NCBI RefSeq assembly: GCF_016918855.1 | Contig: NZ_JADKYB010000007.1 | Coordinates: 186,001 to 250,000 of the forward strand | Reading direction: 5' to 3' | Length of the DNA stretch: 64,000 bases | Origin: Actinacidiphila acididurans | GTDB lineage: Bacteria; Actinomycetota; Actinomycetes; Streptomycetales; Streptomycetaceae | Shown: piece after piece, positions 8,526 to 17,324 of the stretch | Layout: the number at the start of each line of letters is the position of its first letter | How positions within the stretch are numbered: the stretch's first letter is position 1 | Translations under genes and position numbers: made by a program | The notes under the pieces: generated by a model | The model's database searches: none | Told to the model about the DNA's origin: nothing | Seen by the model: only the letters and a program-made list of their open reading frames with translations

Positions 8526-10712
8526 TCACACGCCGCTCCCCCAGGCCGGGCCGCCGACGAGCCCGAGGTCGAGGACGGCGGCCTCGTCACCGGCACGCGC
8601 CCCGCCGGGCGGGATCACCGCCATGCCGTCGGCGGCGGCCAGCCCGCGCAGCATCGCCGGGCCCGCGAAGTGCAGCGGGCGGGCGGCGGAGTCGTCGTCG
8701 AACACCACCGGGACCAGCCGGGTGTCGCTGGGGTGCCCGGCCACGTCAGCGGTGAGGGGGGCCGCGTACGGGGCCGGCTCGCGATGACCCGCCAGCGTCC
8801 GCAGCAGGGGAGCGACCAGGGTGAGCACTCCGGACACCGCGGCCAGCGGATTGCCCGGCAACCCGATCAGGTGCTCCGGCCCGGACGGCAGTTCGGCCAG
8901 CAGCATCGGGTGCCCGGGGCGTACCGCCACGCCGTCCACCAGCAGCCGCGCGCCGAGCCGGGCCAGCACCGGGTGCACGTGGTCCACCGGCCCGCCGGCC
9001 GTACCCCCCGTGGTCACGACCAGGTCCGCATCGCTGCCGGCCACCGCCCGCCGCAGCGCCTCCGCGTCGTCCACCAGGCGCCGTACGGCGACCACGTCCG
9101 CACCCAGCGCCCGCAGCCACGCCGGCAGCATCGGCCCGAGCGCGTCCCGTACCCGGCCCTCCCGCGGCAGCCCCCGCTCCAGCAACTCGTCACCGAGAAC
9201 CAGCACTTCGACCCGCGGGCGCGCGGTCACCGTCAACTCGTCGTAGCCGGCCGCCGCCGCCAGCCCCAGCACCGCGGGCGTCACCACGGTGCCCGCGGGC
9301 AGCAACTCCTCGCCGCTCCGGCACTCCTGGCCGCGCCGCCGTACGTCCTGCCCGGGCGCGGGCGCCGGATGCGGCCGCCCGACCCGCAGCCACTCCCCGT
9401 CCGCACGCCGCTCCACCGTGCCGTGCTCGCGCCGCAGCACCGCGGTCGCCCCCGGCGGCAGTACGGCACCGGTCGCGATCCCGACCGCCTGCCCGTCGCC
9501 CAGCCGCCCCGACGGCCGCTGCCCGGCCAGCACCTCCCCGCTCAGCCGCCACGGCCCCGGCCCGGCCACCGCCCACCCGTCCATCGCCGACGAATCGAAC
9601 GCCGGCAGGTCCGTCAGCGCCACCAACCCCCGGGCCAACGCCGCGCCCAGCGCTCCCTCCCCCAACTCCTCGGCCCTTCCCGCCAACCGCCGCCCGGCGC
9701 CCCGCGCCACTCGCCGCGCCTCGGCCCACGCAATGGCAGTGCCCGAGCCCTGCCCATGTTTGTGGGGGCTCGCATTGCGCTCGGGCTTCGCCCTGCCCTC
9801 CGGGTTCGCCCGGCGTTGCTTCTCCTCGTGCGGCGCCGCCTCCGCCTTCGCCTTTGCCGCGCCGGGCCGGTCCCGGCCCTCCTCCAACGCGAGCGCGACG
9901 TCGAGCGGATCGCCCCGTCCGGCCCGGCGCTTCTCCTCCATCGGACGCCGTTCATTCGCCAAGGCGAGCGCATCGTCAAGCGCCCGGTCGGCGTCGTCCC
10001 GGAGGTCGGGCCGGGGAGCGCCACTCCGGCCGGAAGAGCCGCCACTTGGCGCGGACCCGGAACGTGAGCCGGGGGCGGCTTCGGACCGGTCGGCGGCACT
10101 CGATCGGGGACGGGAGTCGGCTGCGGTGCCCACGACCCGGGGGAGACCCTCACCGCGAGCGTCCCCGACCCCGGAGGCCGCACCGAAGCCGGCCACCGCA
10201 CCTGAAGCCGAACCGGCGCCGGGCCCGAAGCCGTACCGAACATCTGCCGACGGCCCGACTCCCCCGTCGGAACCCGCACCCGGCCCGCCCTCGAAAGCGG
10301 GACTCGCGCCCGAAGCCGCGCCGAAGCCCGAACCGGCATCGGTCACCGCACCCACACCCCGGGCCGCACCGGATTCATCGTCGGCCCTGGAGCCGCCGCG
10401 CGAACCCGACGTCCCCAGGCCCCCGGCGGAACCCGCACGGGAACCGTCTCCAGGACCGCAGCTCGCGCCGGAACCAGCCACCGCACCCCCGGCAGCACCG
10501 GGACCGAATTCCGGACTGAGCCCGGAACCGTGTCCGAAGCCGGGAGCGCCGCCGGCCGCGAAGCCGGAGTCGCGGCGTGAGCTGGGACGGTCGCCGGAGC
10601 CCCGGCCGTGAGCAGGTCCCGCACCCACGGCTGGACCGAAGCCGGGACCCGAGCCGAAGCCGGACGCGGGACCCGAGCCGAAGCCGTGGTTACCGCCGGG
10701 AGCGCCGTTCAT
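8526..10712 (-). CDS. moeA: MoeA-like molybdopterin molybdotransferase with long disordered N-terminus
   Basis: 728 aa. The ATG at 10712 overlaps the stop of the preceding DUF6457 gene as ATGA, which supports this distal start. Residues 1 to about 320 are Gly/Ser/Ala/Phe-rich, with repeats such as GFGSGP, then a charged stretch with two related segments (ALDDALALANE and PLDVALALEEG). The MoeA homology runs from about 322 (AIAWAEARRVA) through DLPAFDSSAMDGWAV, the TTGGTAGGPVDHV loop and LPGNPLAAVSG near the end. MoeA inserts molybdate into adenylylated molybdopterin. The catalytic part is about 400 residues, normal for the family; the extension is not. Operon order is mobA-like, DUF6457, moeA. 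Confident on domain, less on whether the whole extension is kept in the protein. Confidence 0.85.
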   Translation of the reverse strand: MNGAPGGNHGFGSGPASGFGSGPGFGPAVGAGPAHGRGSGDRPSSRRDSGFAAGGAPGFGHGSGLSPEFGPGAAGGAVAGSGASCGPGDGSRAGSAGGLGTSGSRGGSRADDESGAARGVGAVTDAGSGFGAASGASPAFEGGPGAGSDGGVGPSADVRYGFGPGAGSASGAVAGFGAASGVGDARGEGLPRVVGTAADSRPRSSAADRSEAAPGSRSGSAPSGGSSGRSGAPRPDLRDDADRALDDALALANERRPMEEKRRAGRGDPLDVALALEEGRDRPGAAKAKAEAAPHEEKQRRANPEGRAKPERNASPHKHGQGSGTAIAWAEARRVARGAGRRLAGRAEELGEGALGAALARGLVALTDLPAFDSSAMDGWAVAGPGPWRLSGEVLAGQRPSGRLGDGQAVGIATGAVLPPGATAVLRREHGTVERRADGEWLRVGRPHPAPAPGQDVRRRGQECRSGEELLPAGTVVTPAVLGLAAAAGYDELTVTARPRVEVLVLGDELLERGLPREGRVRDALGPMLPAWLRALGADVVAVRRLVDDAEALRRAVAGSDADLVVTTGGTAGGPVDHVHPVLARLGARLLVDGVAVRPGHPMLLAELPSGPEHLIGLPGNPLAAVSGVLTLVAPLLRTLAGHREPAPYAAPLTADVAGHPSDTRLVPVVFDDDSAARPLHFAGPAMLRGLAAADGMAVIPPGGARAGDEAAVLDLGLVGGPAWGSGV

Positions 10713-10972
10713 CCGGTGGGGTCCGCGTCCGCGCCGGCTTCGTCGGCCCAGCGCTGGGCCAGGGCGGCCGCCTTGGCCGCGGCTTCGCGGACCGCGTCGG
10801 GGCCACCGTCCGTACGGCCGGCCGCGTAGCCCACCAGGAAGGTGGTCAGGGGCGCGGCGGGGCGGGCGACACCGTGCGCCGCGTCCCGGGCCAGGTCCAG
10901 CAGGACCTGCGTGTCCACGTCGAGGTCGAGGCCGAGTTCACTCTTGGCTGCTGCCATCCATTCGTCCAACAC
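10709..10972 (-). CDS. Small DUF6457 protein linked to molybdenum cofactor genes
   Basis: 87 aa if the GTG at 10972 is used (a TTG follows at 10969); GGGGA lies about 8 nt upstream. The sequence LDEWMAAAKSELGLDLDV followed by LLDLARDAAHGVARPAAP and LTTFLVGYAAG is typical of the small domain found beside or fused to MobA-like proteins in actinobacteria. Its biochemical role is unknown; association with the molybdenum cofactor pathway comes from gene context only. It begins 41 bp after the mobA-like gene and its stop overlaps the moeA start by 4 bp, so the three are very likely co-translated. Confidence 0.8.
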   Translation of the reverse strand: MLDEWMAAAKSELGLDLDVDTQVLLDLARDAAHGVARPAAPLTTFLVGYAAGRTDGGPDAVREAAAKAAALAQRWADEAGADADPTG

Positions 10973-11013
10973 ACGCCCATCGTCCCCGATCCGCGCTCGG
11001 CGGGCAGCAAGGC

Positions 11014-11646
11014 TCACCCCTCGGACGCGCCGCCGGCCGCCAGCCGCGCCCGGGCCGCCGCCACGTCCTCCCAGGTGTCGCAGTCGAACGACGCCTCCCC
11101 CGTGGGATCCGCGACCCTGCGCACCCTCAACTCCCCGGTCAGCCACCGCAACGGCAACCCCGCCAACCGGCCGTGCTCCACCCGCAGCAACGTCAGCTCC
11201 CGCCGCAGCACCTCGCCCCGGTACACCGCCGCCAACGGCTGATCCCGTCCTCCGGGGTCGACCAGCATCGCCCCGTCCCACTCCCCGTCCGAACCGCCGC
11301 CGAGCTCCCCGACCAGCACCTCCACCGTCTCCGCGGTCAGGAACGGCAGGTCCGCCGCCAGCACCAGCACCTCGTCCGCCCCGCCCCCGCCCTCACCCAG
11401 CGCTCCCAGCCCGGCGTCCAACGCGGCCAACGGCCCCCCGCCCGCCGGCTCCTCCCTCGCCCACCGCACCGGCCGTACGGTCGCCCGCCGCGGCCCCACG
11501 ACCACCGTGTTCCCAGCCCCCGCGCACGCCTTCAGCACCCGGTCGAGCAACCCCCGCCCCCCGACCGCCAGACCCGGCTTGTCCACCCCGCCCAGCCGCT
11601 TGCCCGCCCCACCGGCCAGCACCACCGCGTCGTACCTCGTCCTCAT
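11014..11646 (-). CDS. mobA: MobA-like NTP transferase (molybdenum cofactor guanylyltransferase family)
   Basis: 210 aa from the ATG at 11646. The N-terminal nucleotide-binding signature LAGGAGKRLGGVDKP and the metal-binding ADLPFL are the hallmarks of MobA/MocA enzymes, which attach GMP (or CMP) to molybdopterin. The C-terminal part (DQPLAAVYR, SFDCDTWEDVAAA) fits MobA substrate binding. No Shine-Dalgarno is visible and a GATACT -10-like hexamer lies only about 8 nt before the ATG, so the message may be nearly leaderless. It is first in the operon with DUF6457 and moeA. MobA versus MocA specificity is not settled. Confidence 0.85.
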   Translation of the reverse strand: MRTRYDAVVLAGGAGKRLGGVDKPGLAVGGRGLLDRVLKACAGAGNTVVVGPRRATVRPVRWAREEPAGGGPLAALDAGLGALGEGGGGADEVLVLAADLPFLTAETVEVLVGELGGGSDGEWDGAMLVDPGGRDQPLAAVYRGEVLRRELTLLRVEHGRLAGLPLRWLTGELRVRRVADPTGEASFDCDTWEDVAAARARLAAGGASEG

Positions 11647-12071
11647 GCCCGCGAGTATCCCCCCGAGCCGCACCCCACCGGCCGGCCCGGCCGCTCTGTT
11701 CCGGACCGGGCGTCGTAGGGCCACACCCCGAGCGGGGCCTCGCGCCAAGGCGGCACTCGTACGGGCCTGGACCAGGGGAGCGGTCGCCGAACCGCCGTCG
11801 GGCAGCCCGTCCGCAGCTTCCGCGGCTCGTCCGGCCCCTGCGGCCGGCGATCGGACCGCCCTCTGCGACGGCGTGCGGCGGGCCACCGGGCCCCGGCAAC
11901 CCGCCTGCCCACCGCCGTCCGAGCCCCGACGCATGGCCCACGACGACGGCCCGACGCCCGCTGAACCGACCCCATCACGCCCCATCGCCCCCGTGGCCGG
12001 GCAAACCGGGGGCCACGGGGGCGTCGCAGGCCTCGGGTTCGGCGCACATCCGGACGTACCCACCCGCACCG
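11647..12071. other. 425-bp intergenic region
   Basis: Lies between the bkd operon stop and the mobA-like start, both on the minus strand. It contains the bkd terminator hairpin (11986-12023) and a candidate -10 for mobA (11654-11659). The rest has open frames on several strands but none with family resemblance or a start signal, and I see no gene. Confidence 0.55.
11986..12023 (-). terminator. Terminator of the bkdABC operon
   Basis: CGCCCCCGTGGCC at 11986-11998 is perfectly complementary to GGCCACGGGGGCG at 12011-12023, with a 12-nt loop. It begins about 48 nt past the stop of bkdC on the minus strand. It lacks a U tract, as usual in streptomycetes. Confidence 0.8.
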
Positions 12072-13733
12072 TCACACCGACGCGAGCAGCACCGCCGGAT
12101 TCTCCACGCAGTCGGCGACGAAACGGAGGAAGCCGCCCGCCGTGCCGCCGTCGCACACGCGGTGGTCGAAGGTGAAGGAGAGCTGGACGACCTGACGTAT
12201 CGCCAGCTCGTCGCGGTGCACCCAGGGCTTGGGGGTGATCCGGCCGACGCCGAGCATCGCGGCCTCGGGGTGGTTGATGATCGGCGTGGAGCCGTCGACT
12301 CCGAACACCCCGTAGTTGTTCAGGGTGAACGTGCCGCCCGTCAGGTCGCCCGGCGTGAGCGAGCCGTCCCGGGCCGCCCGGGTCAGCCGGGCGATCTCGG
12401 CGGACAGCTCCGCGGTGGTCCTGGCCTGCGCGTCCTTGACCACGGGCACGACCAGCCCGCGGTCGGTCTGCGCGGCGAAACCGAGGTGCACGGCCGGCAG
12501 CCGTACGATCTCGCCCCGTTCGGCGTCCACCGTGGCGTTGAGGTCCGGGAAACGGCTCAGCGCGGCCACGGCGATCCGGCCCAGCAGCGCCAGCACCGAG
12601 ATCCGCCCGTCCGTGCCGCCGTCCGGCCGCCCGGCGCCCGCGGTCTGCGCGGCCGCGTTCATGGCCGCGCGCACCGCCAACAACTCCGTGGCGTCGGCGT
12701 CCACCCAGCAGGTGGCGTCCGGGATCTCCCGCCGGCTGCGAGTCAGCTTGTCCGCCACGGCGCCGCGTATCCCGCGCAACGGAATCCGCTCGGCCCCGGC
12801 GACTTCCCCGACGGCCCCCAGAACCTCGCTCGGCGCCGGAGCGCTCTCGGCCGCGGCCACCGGTGCGGGCGCGGCCGCCTCGGCCACCGCGCGCTCGACA
12901 TCGGCCCGCAGGATCAGCCCGTCCGGTCCGGTGCCCCGCAAAGTCCGCAGGTCCAGGCCGTGTTCCCGGGCGATCCGCCGGACCAGCGGCGAGATCACCG
13001 CGACCGGGCCCTCCTGCCCCACGGCACCGGCCCGCGCCGTCGGCGTCCCGCCGTTCATCCGGTGCGCGTCGGATGTCGGGGCCGCCACGCCCGAGCCCGC
13101 CGCCGGGGCCGGCCCGGCGCCGGAAATCGTCCCGAGGGCCGCCGCCCGACCGCCCGCCCGCCCGGGGTCCGCCGTCACCGGGCCCGGAGCAGCACCTCCC
13201 CCGGTCCCGCCCGACGCGCCGCCGACCGCCGCGTGCCCGTTCGCCGGAGCATCCACCGCTTCCCCGGCCGCCGCCGTGGCCGCGGCCACCGCCCGCACCC
13301 GGTTGCGCCGTCGGCCCGTCGCTGCGGCAGTGCCGTAGCCGACCAGTACGTTGCCGGAGCCCTCACCGGACCCGCCGTCACCCGTACCGGCGCCGCCGCC
13401 GGCCGGTGCGCCACCGGGACCGGTGCCGCCCGCGGCGCCGCGCATCCCCGGGTCGCCGGCCCCGAGGTCGGAGCCCTCGTCGGCTCCTGGGCCGACCGCG
13501 ACCGTGACCAAGGGGCGGCCCACCGCGAGGGTCTCGCCCTCCTCGCCGAACCGCGCGGTCACCACGCCCCCGTACGGGCACGGCACTTCCACCACGGCCT
13601 TGGCGGTCTCCACCTCGACGACGGGCTGGTCGACGGCCACGACCTCGCCGATCTCCACCAGCCAGCGCACGATCTCCGCCTCGGTGAGCCCTTCGCCGAG
13701 GTCGGGCAGGGTGAACTCCTTGACGACGGCCAT
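12072..13733 (-). CDS. bkdC: Branched-chain alpha-keto acid dehydrogenase E2 (dihydrolipoyl acyltransferase)
   Basis: 553 aa from the ATG at 13733, which shares one base with the upstream gene stop (TGATG). The N-terminal lipoyl domain (1 to about 80) carries the lipoylated lysine in VETAKAVVEV. A very long Ala/Gly/Pro linker (about 80-250) leads to the peripheral subunit-binding domain (SPLVRRIAREHGLDL), then a second linker and the catalytic core, ending in FTFDHRVCDGGTAGGF with the active-site His and Asp. It transfers the acyl group from lipoyl-lysine to CoA, making isobutyryl-, isovaleryl- and 2-methylbutyryl-CoA for catabolism and as branched fatty-acid and polyketide starters. Last gene of the bkdABC operon; E3 is not encoded here. 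Confidence 0.95.
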   Translation of the reverse strand: MAVVKEFTLPDLGEGLTEAEIVRWLVEIGEVVAVDQPVVEVETAKAVVEVPCPYGGVVTARFGEEGETLAVGRPLVTVAVGPGADEGSDLGAGDPGMRGAAGGTGPGGAPAGGGAGTGDGGSGEGSGNVLVGYGTAAATGRRRNRVRAVAAATAAAGEAVDAPANGHAAVGGASGGTGGGAAPGPVTADPGRAGGRAAALGTISGAGPAPAAGSGVAAPTSDAHRMNGGTPTARAGAVGQEGPVAVISPLVRRIAREHGLDLRTLRGTGPDGLILRADVERAVAEAAAPAPVAAAESAPAPSEVLGAVGEVAGAERIPLRGIRGAVADKLTRSRREIPDATCWVDADATELLAVRAAMNAAAQTAGAGRPDGGTDGRISVLALLGRIAVAALSRFPDLNATVDAERGEIVRLPAVHLGFAAQTDRGLVVPVVKDAQARTTAELSAEIARLTRAARDGSLTPGDLTGGTFTLNNYGVFGVDGSTPIINHPEAAMLGVGRITPKPWVHRDELAIRQVVQLSFTFDHRVCDGGTAGGFLRFVADCVENPAVLLASV

Positions 13734-14764
13734 CACCCCTCCTCCCACTGCAGGCGCCCGACCGCGTCCAGGATCCGGTCGACCCCGGGCAGGTGGTGGC
13801 GTTCGAGCATGGGCGGCGGGTAGGGGATGTCGAACCCGGCGACGCGCAGCACGGGTGCTTCCAGGTGGTGGAAGCACCGCTCGGTGATGCGGGCCGCTAT
13901 TTCCGCGCCCGCCCCGGCGAACCCGGAGGACTCGTGGACCACGACCGCGCGCCCGGTGCCGCGGACCGCCGCCGCGACCGTCTCCTCGTCGAAGGGCACC
14001 AGGCTGCGCAGGTCCACCACGCCCAGGTCCCAGCCCTCCTCCTTGGCCGCCTCCGCGGCCTCCAGGCAGACCGGCAGCGAGGGACCGTAGGTGACCAGCG
14101 TGGCCGTGCGGCCGGGTCGGCGCACCACGGCCCGGCCGATCGGCGGCACCGGCTCGGGCTCGCCGGTCGGCCAGGCGGCCTTCGACCAGTACAGCCGCTT
14201 GGGTTCCAGGAAGACCACCGGGTCGTCGGAGGCGATGGCGGCGCGCAGCATCCCGTAGGCGTCCTCGACGGTGGCCGGGGTGAGGACGTGCAATCCGGGG
14301 GTGTGCATGTAGTACGCCTCGGAGGAGTCGCTGTGGTGCTCGACTCCGCCGATGCCGCCGCCGTAGGGGATGCGGATGGTGATCGGCAGCGGCAGTGCGC
14401 CCCGGGTGCGGTTGCGCATCCGCGCGACGTGGCTGACGAGCTGTTCGAACGCCGGGTAGGCGAAGGCGTCGAACTGCATCTCCACCACGGGCCGCAGCCC
14501 GTACATCGCCATGCCGACGGCGGCGCCGAGGATGCCGGCCTCGGCCAGCGGGGTGTCGGTGCAGCGCTGGTCGCCGAACTCCTTCGCCAGGCCGTCGGTG
14601 ACGCGGAAGACGCCGCCCAGGGTGCCGACGTCCTCGCCGAGCACGTGGACGGCCGGGTCGGCGGCAAGGGCGTCGCGCAGCGCCCGGTTGAGGGCCTGCG
14701 CCATGGTGACGGGTTTCGCGGTGGCGGCCCGGGCCGGCCCGGCGGTGGTGGTCGCGGTGGTCAT
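13733..14764 (-). CDS. bkdB: Branched-chain alpha-keto acid dehydrogenase E1 beta
   Basis: 343 aa from the ATG at 14764, overlapping the bkdA stop as ATGA. Family landmarks are VHVLGEDVGTLGGVFRVTDGL, the Glu and cation-site region DTPLAEAGILGAAVGMA, GGGIGGVEHHSDSSEA and the C-terminal DLRSLVPFDEETV with HESSGFAGAGAE. It forms the alpha2beta2 thiamine-diphosphate decarboxylase with the product of the next upstream gene. Length is normal. It belongs to the minus-strand operon bkdA-bkdB-bkdC with coupled translation throughout. Confidence 0.95.
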   Translation of the reverse strand: MTTATTTAGPARAATAKPVTMAQALNRALRDALAADPAVHVLGEDVGTLGGVFRVTDGLAKEFGDQRCTDTPLAEAGILGAAVGMAMYGLRPVVEMQFDAFAYPAFEQLVSHVARMRNRTRGALPLPITIRIPYGGGIGGVEHHSDSSEAYYMHTPGLHVLTPATVEDAYGMLRAAIASDDPVVFLEPKRLYWSKAAWPTGEPEPVPPIGRAVVRRPGRTATLVTYGPSLPVCLEAAEAAKEEGWDLGVVDLRSLVPFDEETVAAAVRGTGRAVVVHESSGFAGAGAEIAARITERCFHHLEAPVLRVAGFDIPYPPPMLERHHLPGVDRILDAVGRLQWEEG

Positions 14765-15861
14765 GACTGGCGCTCCGCTTCCAGTTCGGCCCGCAGCAGT
14801 GCCCGCTGCTCGCGCAGTTGCGGGGTGGGCTCGGCCAGGACGTGCGCGAACAGGTCCATCGGGTCCAGCCGGGGTTCGGCGTGCATGCGGCGGCGCAGGT
14901 CGGCGGCCATCTCCTCGGCCCGGTCGGCGGCTTCGCGCCGCAGTTCGTCGTCGAGCCGGCCGCGCCGGGTCAGTTCCCGCTCCAGCAGGGCGATCGGGTC
15001 GTGCGCACGCCAGGCCTCGACCTCGGCGTCGTCGCGGTAGCGGGTGGCGTCGTCGGCGTTGGTGTGGGCGTCGATCCGGTAGGTGACCGCTTCGACCAGG
15101 GTCGGGCCGCCGCCGCCGCGGGCCCGGTCCACGGCCGCGGCCAGCACCTCGTGGACGGCCGCGGCGTCGTTGCCGTCGACCAGCCGGCCGGGCATGCCGT
15201 AGCCGACCGCCTTGTGGGCGATGGAGGGGGCGGCGGTCTGCTTGGCCAGCGGCACCGAGATGGCGAAGCCGTTGTTCTGCACCAGGAAGACGACCGGGGC
15301 CTGCCAGACGGCGGCGAAGTTCAGCGCTTCGTGGAAGTCGCCTTCGCTGGTGCCGCCGTCGCCGACCATGGCCAGCGCGGCGATCGCGTCCCCGCTGAGC
15401 CGGGCGGCGTGGGCCAGGCCGACGGCGTGCGGAAGCTGGGTGGCCAGCGGGGTGCTCAGCGGTGCCACGCGGTGCGCGCGCGGGTCGTAGCCGGTGTGCC
15501 AGTCGCCGCGCAGCAGGGTCAGGGCCTCGACCGGGTCCACGCCACGGGCCACCACGGAGAGCGTGTCGCGGTAGCTGGGGAACAGCCAGTCCTCGGGCCG
15601 CAGGGCGAGGGCGGCGGCGACCTCGGCGGCCTCCTGTCCGGTGCTCGACGGGTAGACCGCGAGCCGCCCCTGCTTGGTCAGCGCGGTGGCCTGCTGGTTG
15701 TACCGGCGGCCGCGCACGAGCTGTCCGTACAGCGTGGTCAGCCACGCGTCGTCCAGCCGGGCGGCGTCGGGGGTGCCCAGCAGCCGGTACGGCTCCGCAT
15801 CGGGCAGCAGCGGCGCGGGGTCGGTGCGGGGGCGCCAAGCAGGGGTGTCCAGCACGGTCAT
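14761..15861 (-). CDS. bkdA: Branched-chain alpha-keto acid dehydrogenase E1 alpha
   Basis: 366 aa from the ATG at 15861, preceded by an excellent AGGAGG Shine-Dalgarno about 9 nt upstream. The thiamine-diphosphate motif GDGGTSEGDFHEALNFAAVW...NN is intact, as are YRDTLSVVARGVDP and YRIDAHTNADDATRYR with the phosphorylation-loop region. With BkdB it decarboxylates the keto acids of Val, Leu and Ile. It is first in the operon. The promoter region (15862-16041) contains a PaaR-like dyad at 15926 and a perfect DnaA box at 15975, and is shared with the divergent Lrp-type regulator. Confidence 0.95.
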   Translation of the reverse strand: MTVLDTPAWRPRTDPAPLLPDAEPYRLLGTPDAARLDDAWLTTLYGQLVRGRRYNQQATALTKQGRLAVYPSSTGQEAAEVAAALALRPEDWLFPSYRDTLSVVARGVDPVEALTLLRGDWHTGYDPRAHRVAPLSTPLATQLPHAVGLAHAARLSGDAIAALAMVGDGGTSEGDFHEALNFAAVWQAPVVFLVQNNGFAISVPLAKQTAAPSIAHKAVGYGMPGRLVDGNDAAAVHEVLAAAVDRARGGGGPTLVEAVTYRIDAHTNADDATRYRDDAEVEAWRAHDPIALLERELTRRGRLDDELRREAADRAEEMAADLRRRMHAEPRLDPMDLFAHVLAEPTPQLREQRALLRAELEAERQS

Positions 15862-15925
15862 CACGAGCACCTCCTTGTGATCGTGACCGGTTCGGTCGTC
15901 GGGCGCGAGCGGGTCCGCTCTCCCT

Positions 15926-15939
15926 ACCGATTGTTCGGT
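15926..15939. promoter_or_regulatory. PaaR-like operator in front of bkdABC
   Basis: ACCGATTGTTCGGT, an inverted repeat ACCGA-N4-TCGGT, about 65 bp before the bkdA start. The same arms and spacing occur at 19523 (paaN/paaH) and 24408 (paaA). On the minus strand a TTGTCC (-35, 15983-15978) and GTAGCC (-10 region) would place this dyad just downstream of the transcription start, a repressor position. Confidence 0.6.
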
Positions 15940-15974
15940 CGACGGAGGCATTTTGGCTACGGGGTCGTTCAGCC

Positions 15975-15983
15975 TGTGGACAA
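15975..15983 (-). other. Perfect DnaA box (TTGTCCACA) in the bkd promoter region
   Basis: TGTGGACAA on the plus strand is the reverse complement of the Streptomyces consensus DnaA box TTGTCCACA. It overlaps a possible -35 element (TTGTCC) of bkdABC, so it could be a promoter hexamer rather than a DnaA site. Confidence 0.55.
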
Positions 15984-16041
15984 ACGGTTCTGCACAGCCT
16001 GAGATGGAGCCAGTACGTCCATGGTAAGGAGCCGCGGGGGA

Positions 16042-16524
16042 ATGGCGAGAAAACAGATGGCTGACGAAGAACCACCGATCCGACCTCTGGACCAGATCGA
16101 CCGCACGATTCTGCGCCTGCTCCAGGAGGACGGGAGGGCCTCCATACGTGCAGTTGCCGAGCGTGTGCACGTATCGAGAGCAAACGCGTATGCCCGGATC
16201 AATCGGCTGATTGAGGACGGAGTGATCCGAGGTTTCACCGCCCGGGTGGACCACGAGCGAGCGGGGCACGCGGCGTCCGCGTACATCACGCTCAAGATCG
16301 TCCAGAACTCGTGGCGGACCGTCCGGGAAAAACTCGTCACCCTTCCGGGGGTGGTCCACATCGCCCTGGTGAGCGGTGACTTCGATGTGCTGCTGCTGGT
16401 GCACACCGTGGACAACCGCAGTCTGCGCGAGCTGGTGCTGACCCGGCTGCAGGCCATCGAGGAGGTGCTGAGCAGCCGCACGCTGCTGGTCTTCGAGGAA
16501 ACCGACCTGGTCCTGGGCCGCTGA
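16042..16524 (+). CDS. bkdR: Lrp/AsnC family regulator divergent from bkdABC
   Basis: 160 aa from the ATG at 16042, with AAGGAG 10 nt upstream (16026-16031); in-frame ATGs at 16021 and 16057 are alternatives. The N-terminal helix-turn-helix (LDQIDRTILRLLQEDGRASI...VHVSRANAYARINRLIEDGVI) is followed by an alpha/beta RAM effector domain (ITLKIV...VSGDFDVLLLVHT). The Streptomyces BkdR family binds this divergent region and controls keto acid dehydrogenase expression, probably sensing branched-chain amino acids. Its name here rests on position plus family. Confidence 0.9.
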   Translation: MARKQMADEEPPIRPLDQIDRTILRLLQEDGRASIRAVAERVHVSRANAYARINRLIEDGVIRGFTARVDHERAGHAASAYITLKIVQNSWRTVREKLVTLPGVVHIALVSGDFDVLLLVHTVDNRSLRELVLTRLQAIEEVLSSRTLLVFEETDLVLGR

Positions 16525-16571
16525 CCGGGCGAACGACCGCGCGGGTGCCCGGGCTCACGGCCGATCCGGTG

Positions 16572-17324
16572 TCACCGTCCGTACTTCTTCAGGAAGGCCT
16601 CGACCCGGGCGAAGTTGGTCTCGTCGCCGAGCATGCTCACGCCGTGACGGGCGCCGGACACGATCCACAGGTCGTTCACCGGGGCCCGCCCGGTGGCCCT
16701 GCTGAGCTGCCGGGTGGAGTCGGCGAACGCGGTGTCGAGGTGGGCGGCCATGTAGAGGACGGGCATGGTCAGGCGGGGGACGACCGTCGAGGCGTCCATG
16801 CCGCCGTACGCGGTGGGCGCCGACAGCGACACCACCGCGTCCACCGCGGGAGTGATCGACCCGGCCGCCGAGAGCGCGGCGGTGCCGCCCTTGGACGCGC
16901 CGATCAGCAGCACCTTGCCGGCGCCCCGGGCCCGTACGTACGCCACTGCGGCGGTCAGTTCGGCGACCTCGCTGCCCGCGGAGTTCACCGCGACCACCCG
17001 GTAGCCGTCCTTGGCCAGCCGGGTCGCGTCCGGCACCCACTGGCACACGTCGCCGTCGGCCTGATGGGCGAGGACCAGCGCGGTGCTGCCGGTGCCGGTC
17101 GTGTACGCCTCGACCTGCTGGCCGTCCGCGGCGGGGAACGTCACCGATCCCGTCCTGGCCTGTTCGGGCGACAGGCAGCCGAAGTCGTCCGGACCGGCCG
17201 AGGACACGGGGGCCGGCACGGCCTTGCCGTCGGTGCCGTCATCGGCGCAGCCGGCAAGCAGCGGCAGTGCCGCCGTCAGGAAGAGCGGCACACACAGACG
17301 ACGGATTACAGAAGCCGGGCTCAC
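16572..17324 (-). CDS. Secreted lipoprotein, alpha/beta hydrolase fold
   Basis: 250 aa from the GTG at 17324, which overlaps the TetR gene stop as GTGA. A short basic start, hydrophobic core and lipobox LLAGC (Cys about residue 24) mark it as an exported lipoprotein. The mature part has hydrolase features: nucleophile elbow GASKGG (Gly-Ala-Ser-Lys-Gly), a possible acid in AAHLDTAF and the late histidine in GARHGVSML. It is probably an esterase or dienelactone hydrolase-like enzyme facing outside the membrane; the substrate is unknown. Third gene of the paaH-tetR-hydrolase operon, so possible involvement with aromatic ester uptake or regulation is only an inference. Confidence 0.82.
   Translation of the reverse strand: MSPASVIRRLCVPLFLTAALPLLAGCADDGTDGKAVPAPVSSAGPDDFGCLSPEQARTGSVTFPAADGQQVEAYTTGTGSTALVLAHQADGDVCQWVPDATRLAKDGYRVVAVNSAGSEVAELTAAVAYVRARGAGKVLLIGASKGGTAALSAAGSITPAVDAVVSLSAPTAYGGMDASTVVPRLTMPVLYMAAHLDTAFADSTRQLSRATGRAPVNDLWIVSGARHGVSMLGDETNFARVEAFLKKYGR

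Noticed and set aside
7545..10067. 840-residue plus-strand open frame
   Set aside because: It is antisense to the quinone oxidoreductase and moeA genes and is Arg/His/Pro-rich low-complexity sequence, typical of shadow frames in high-GC DNA.
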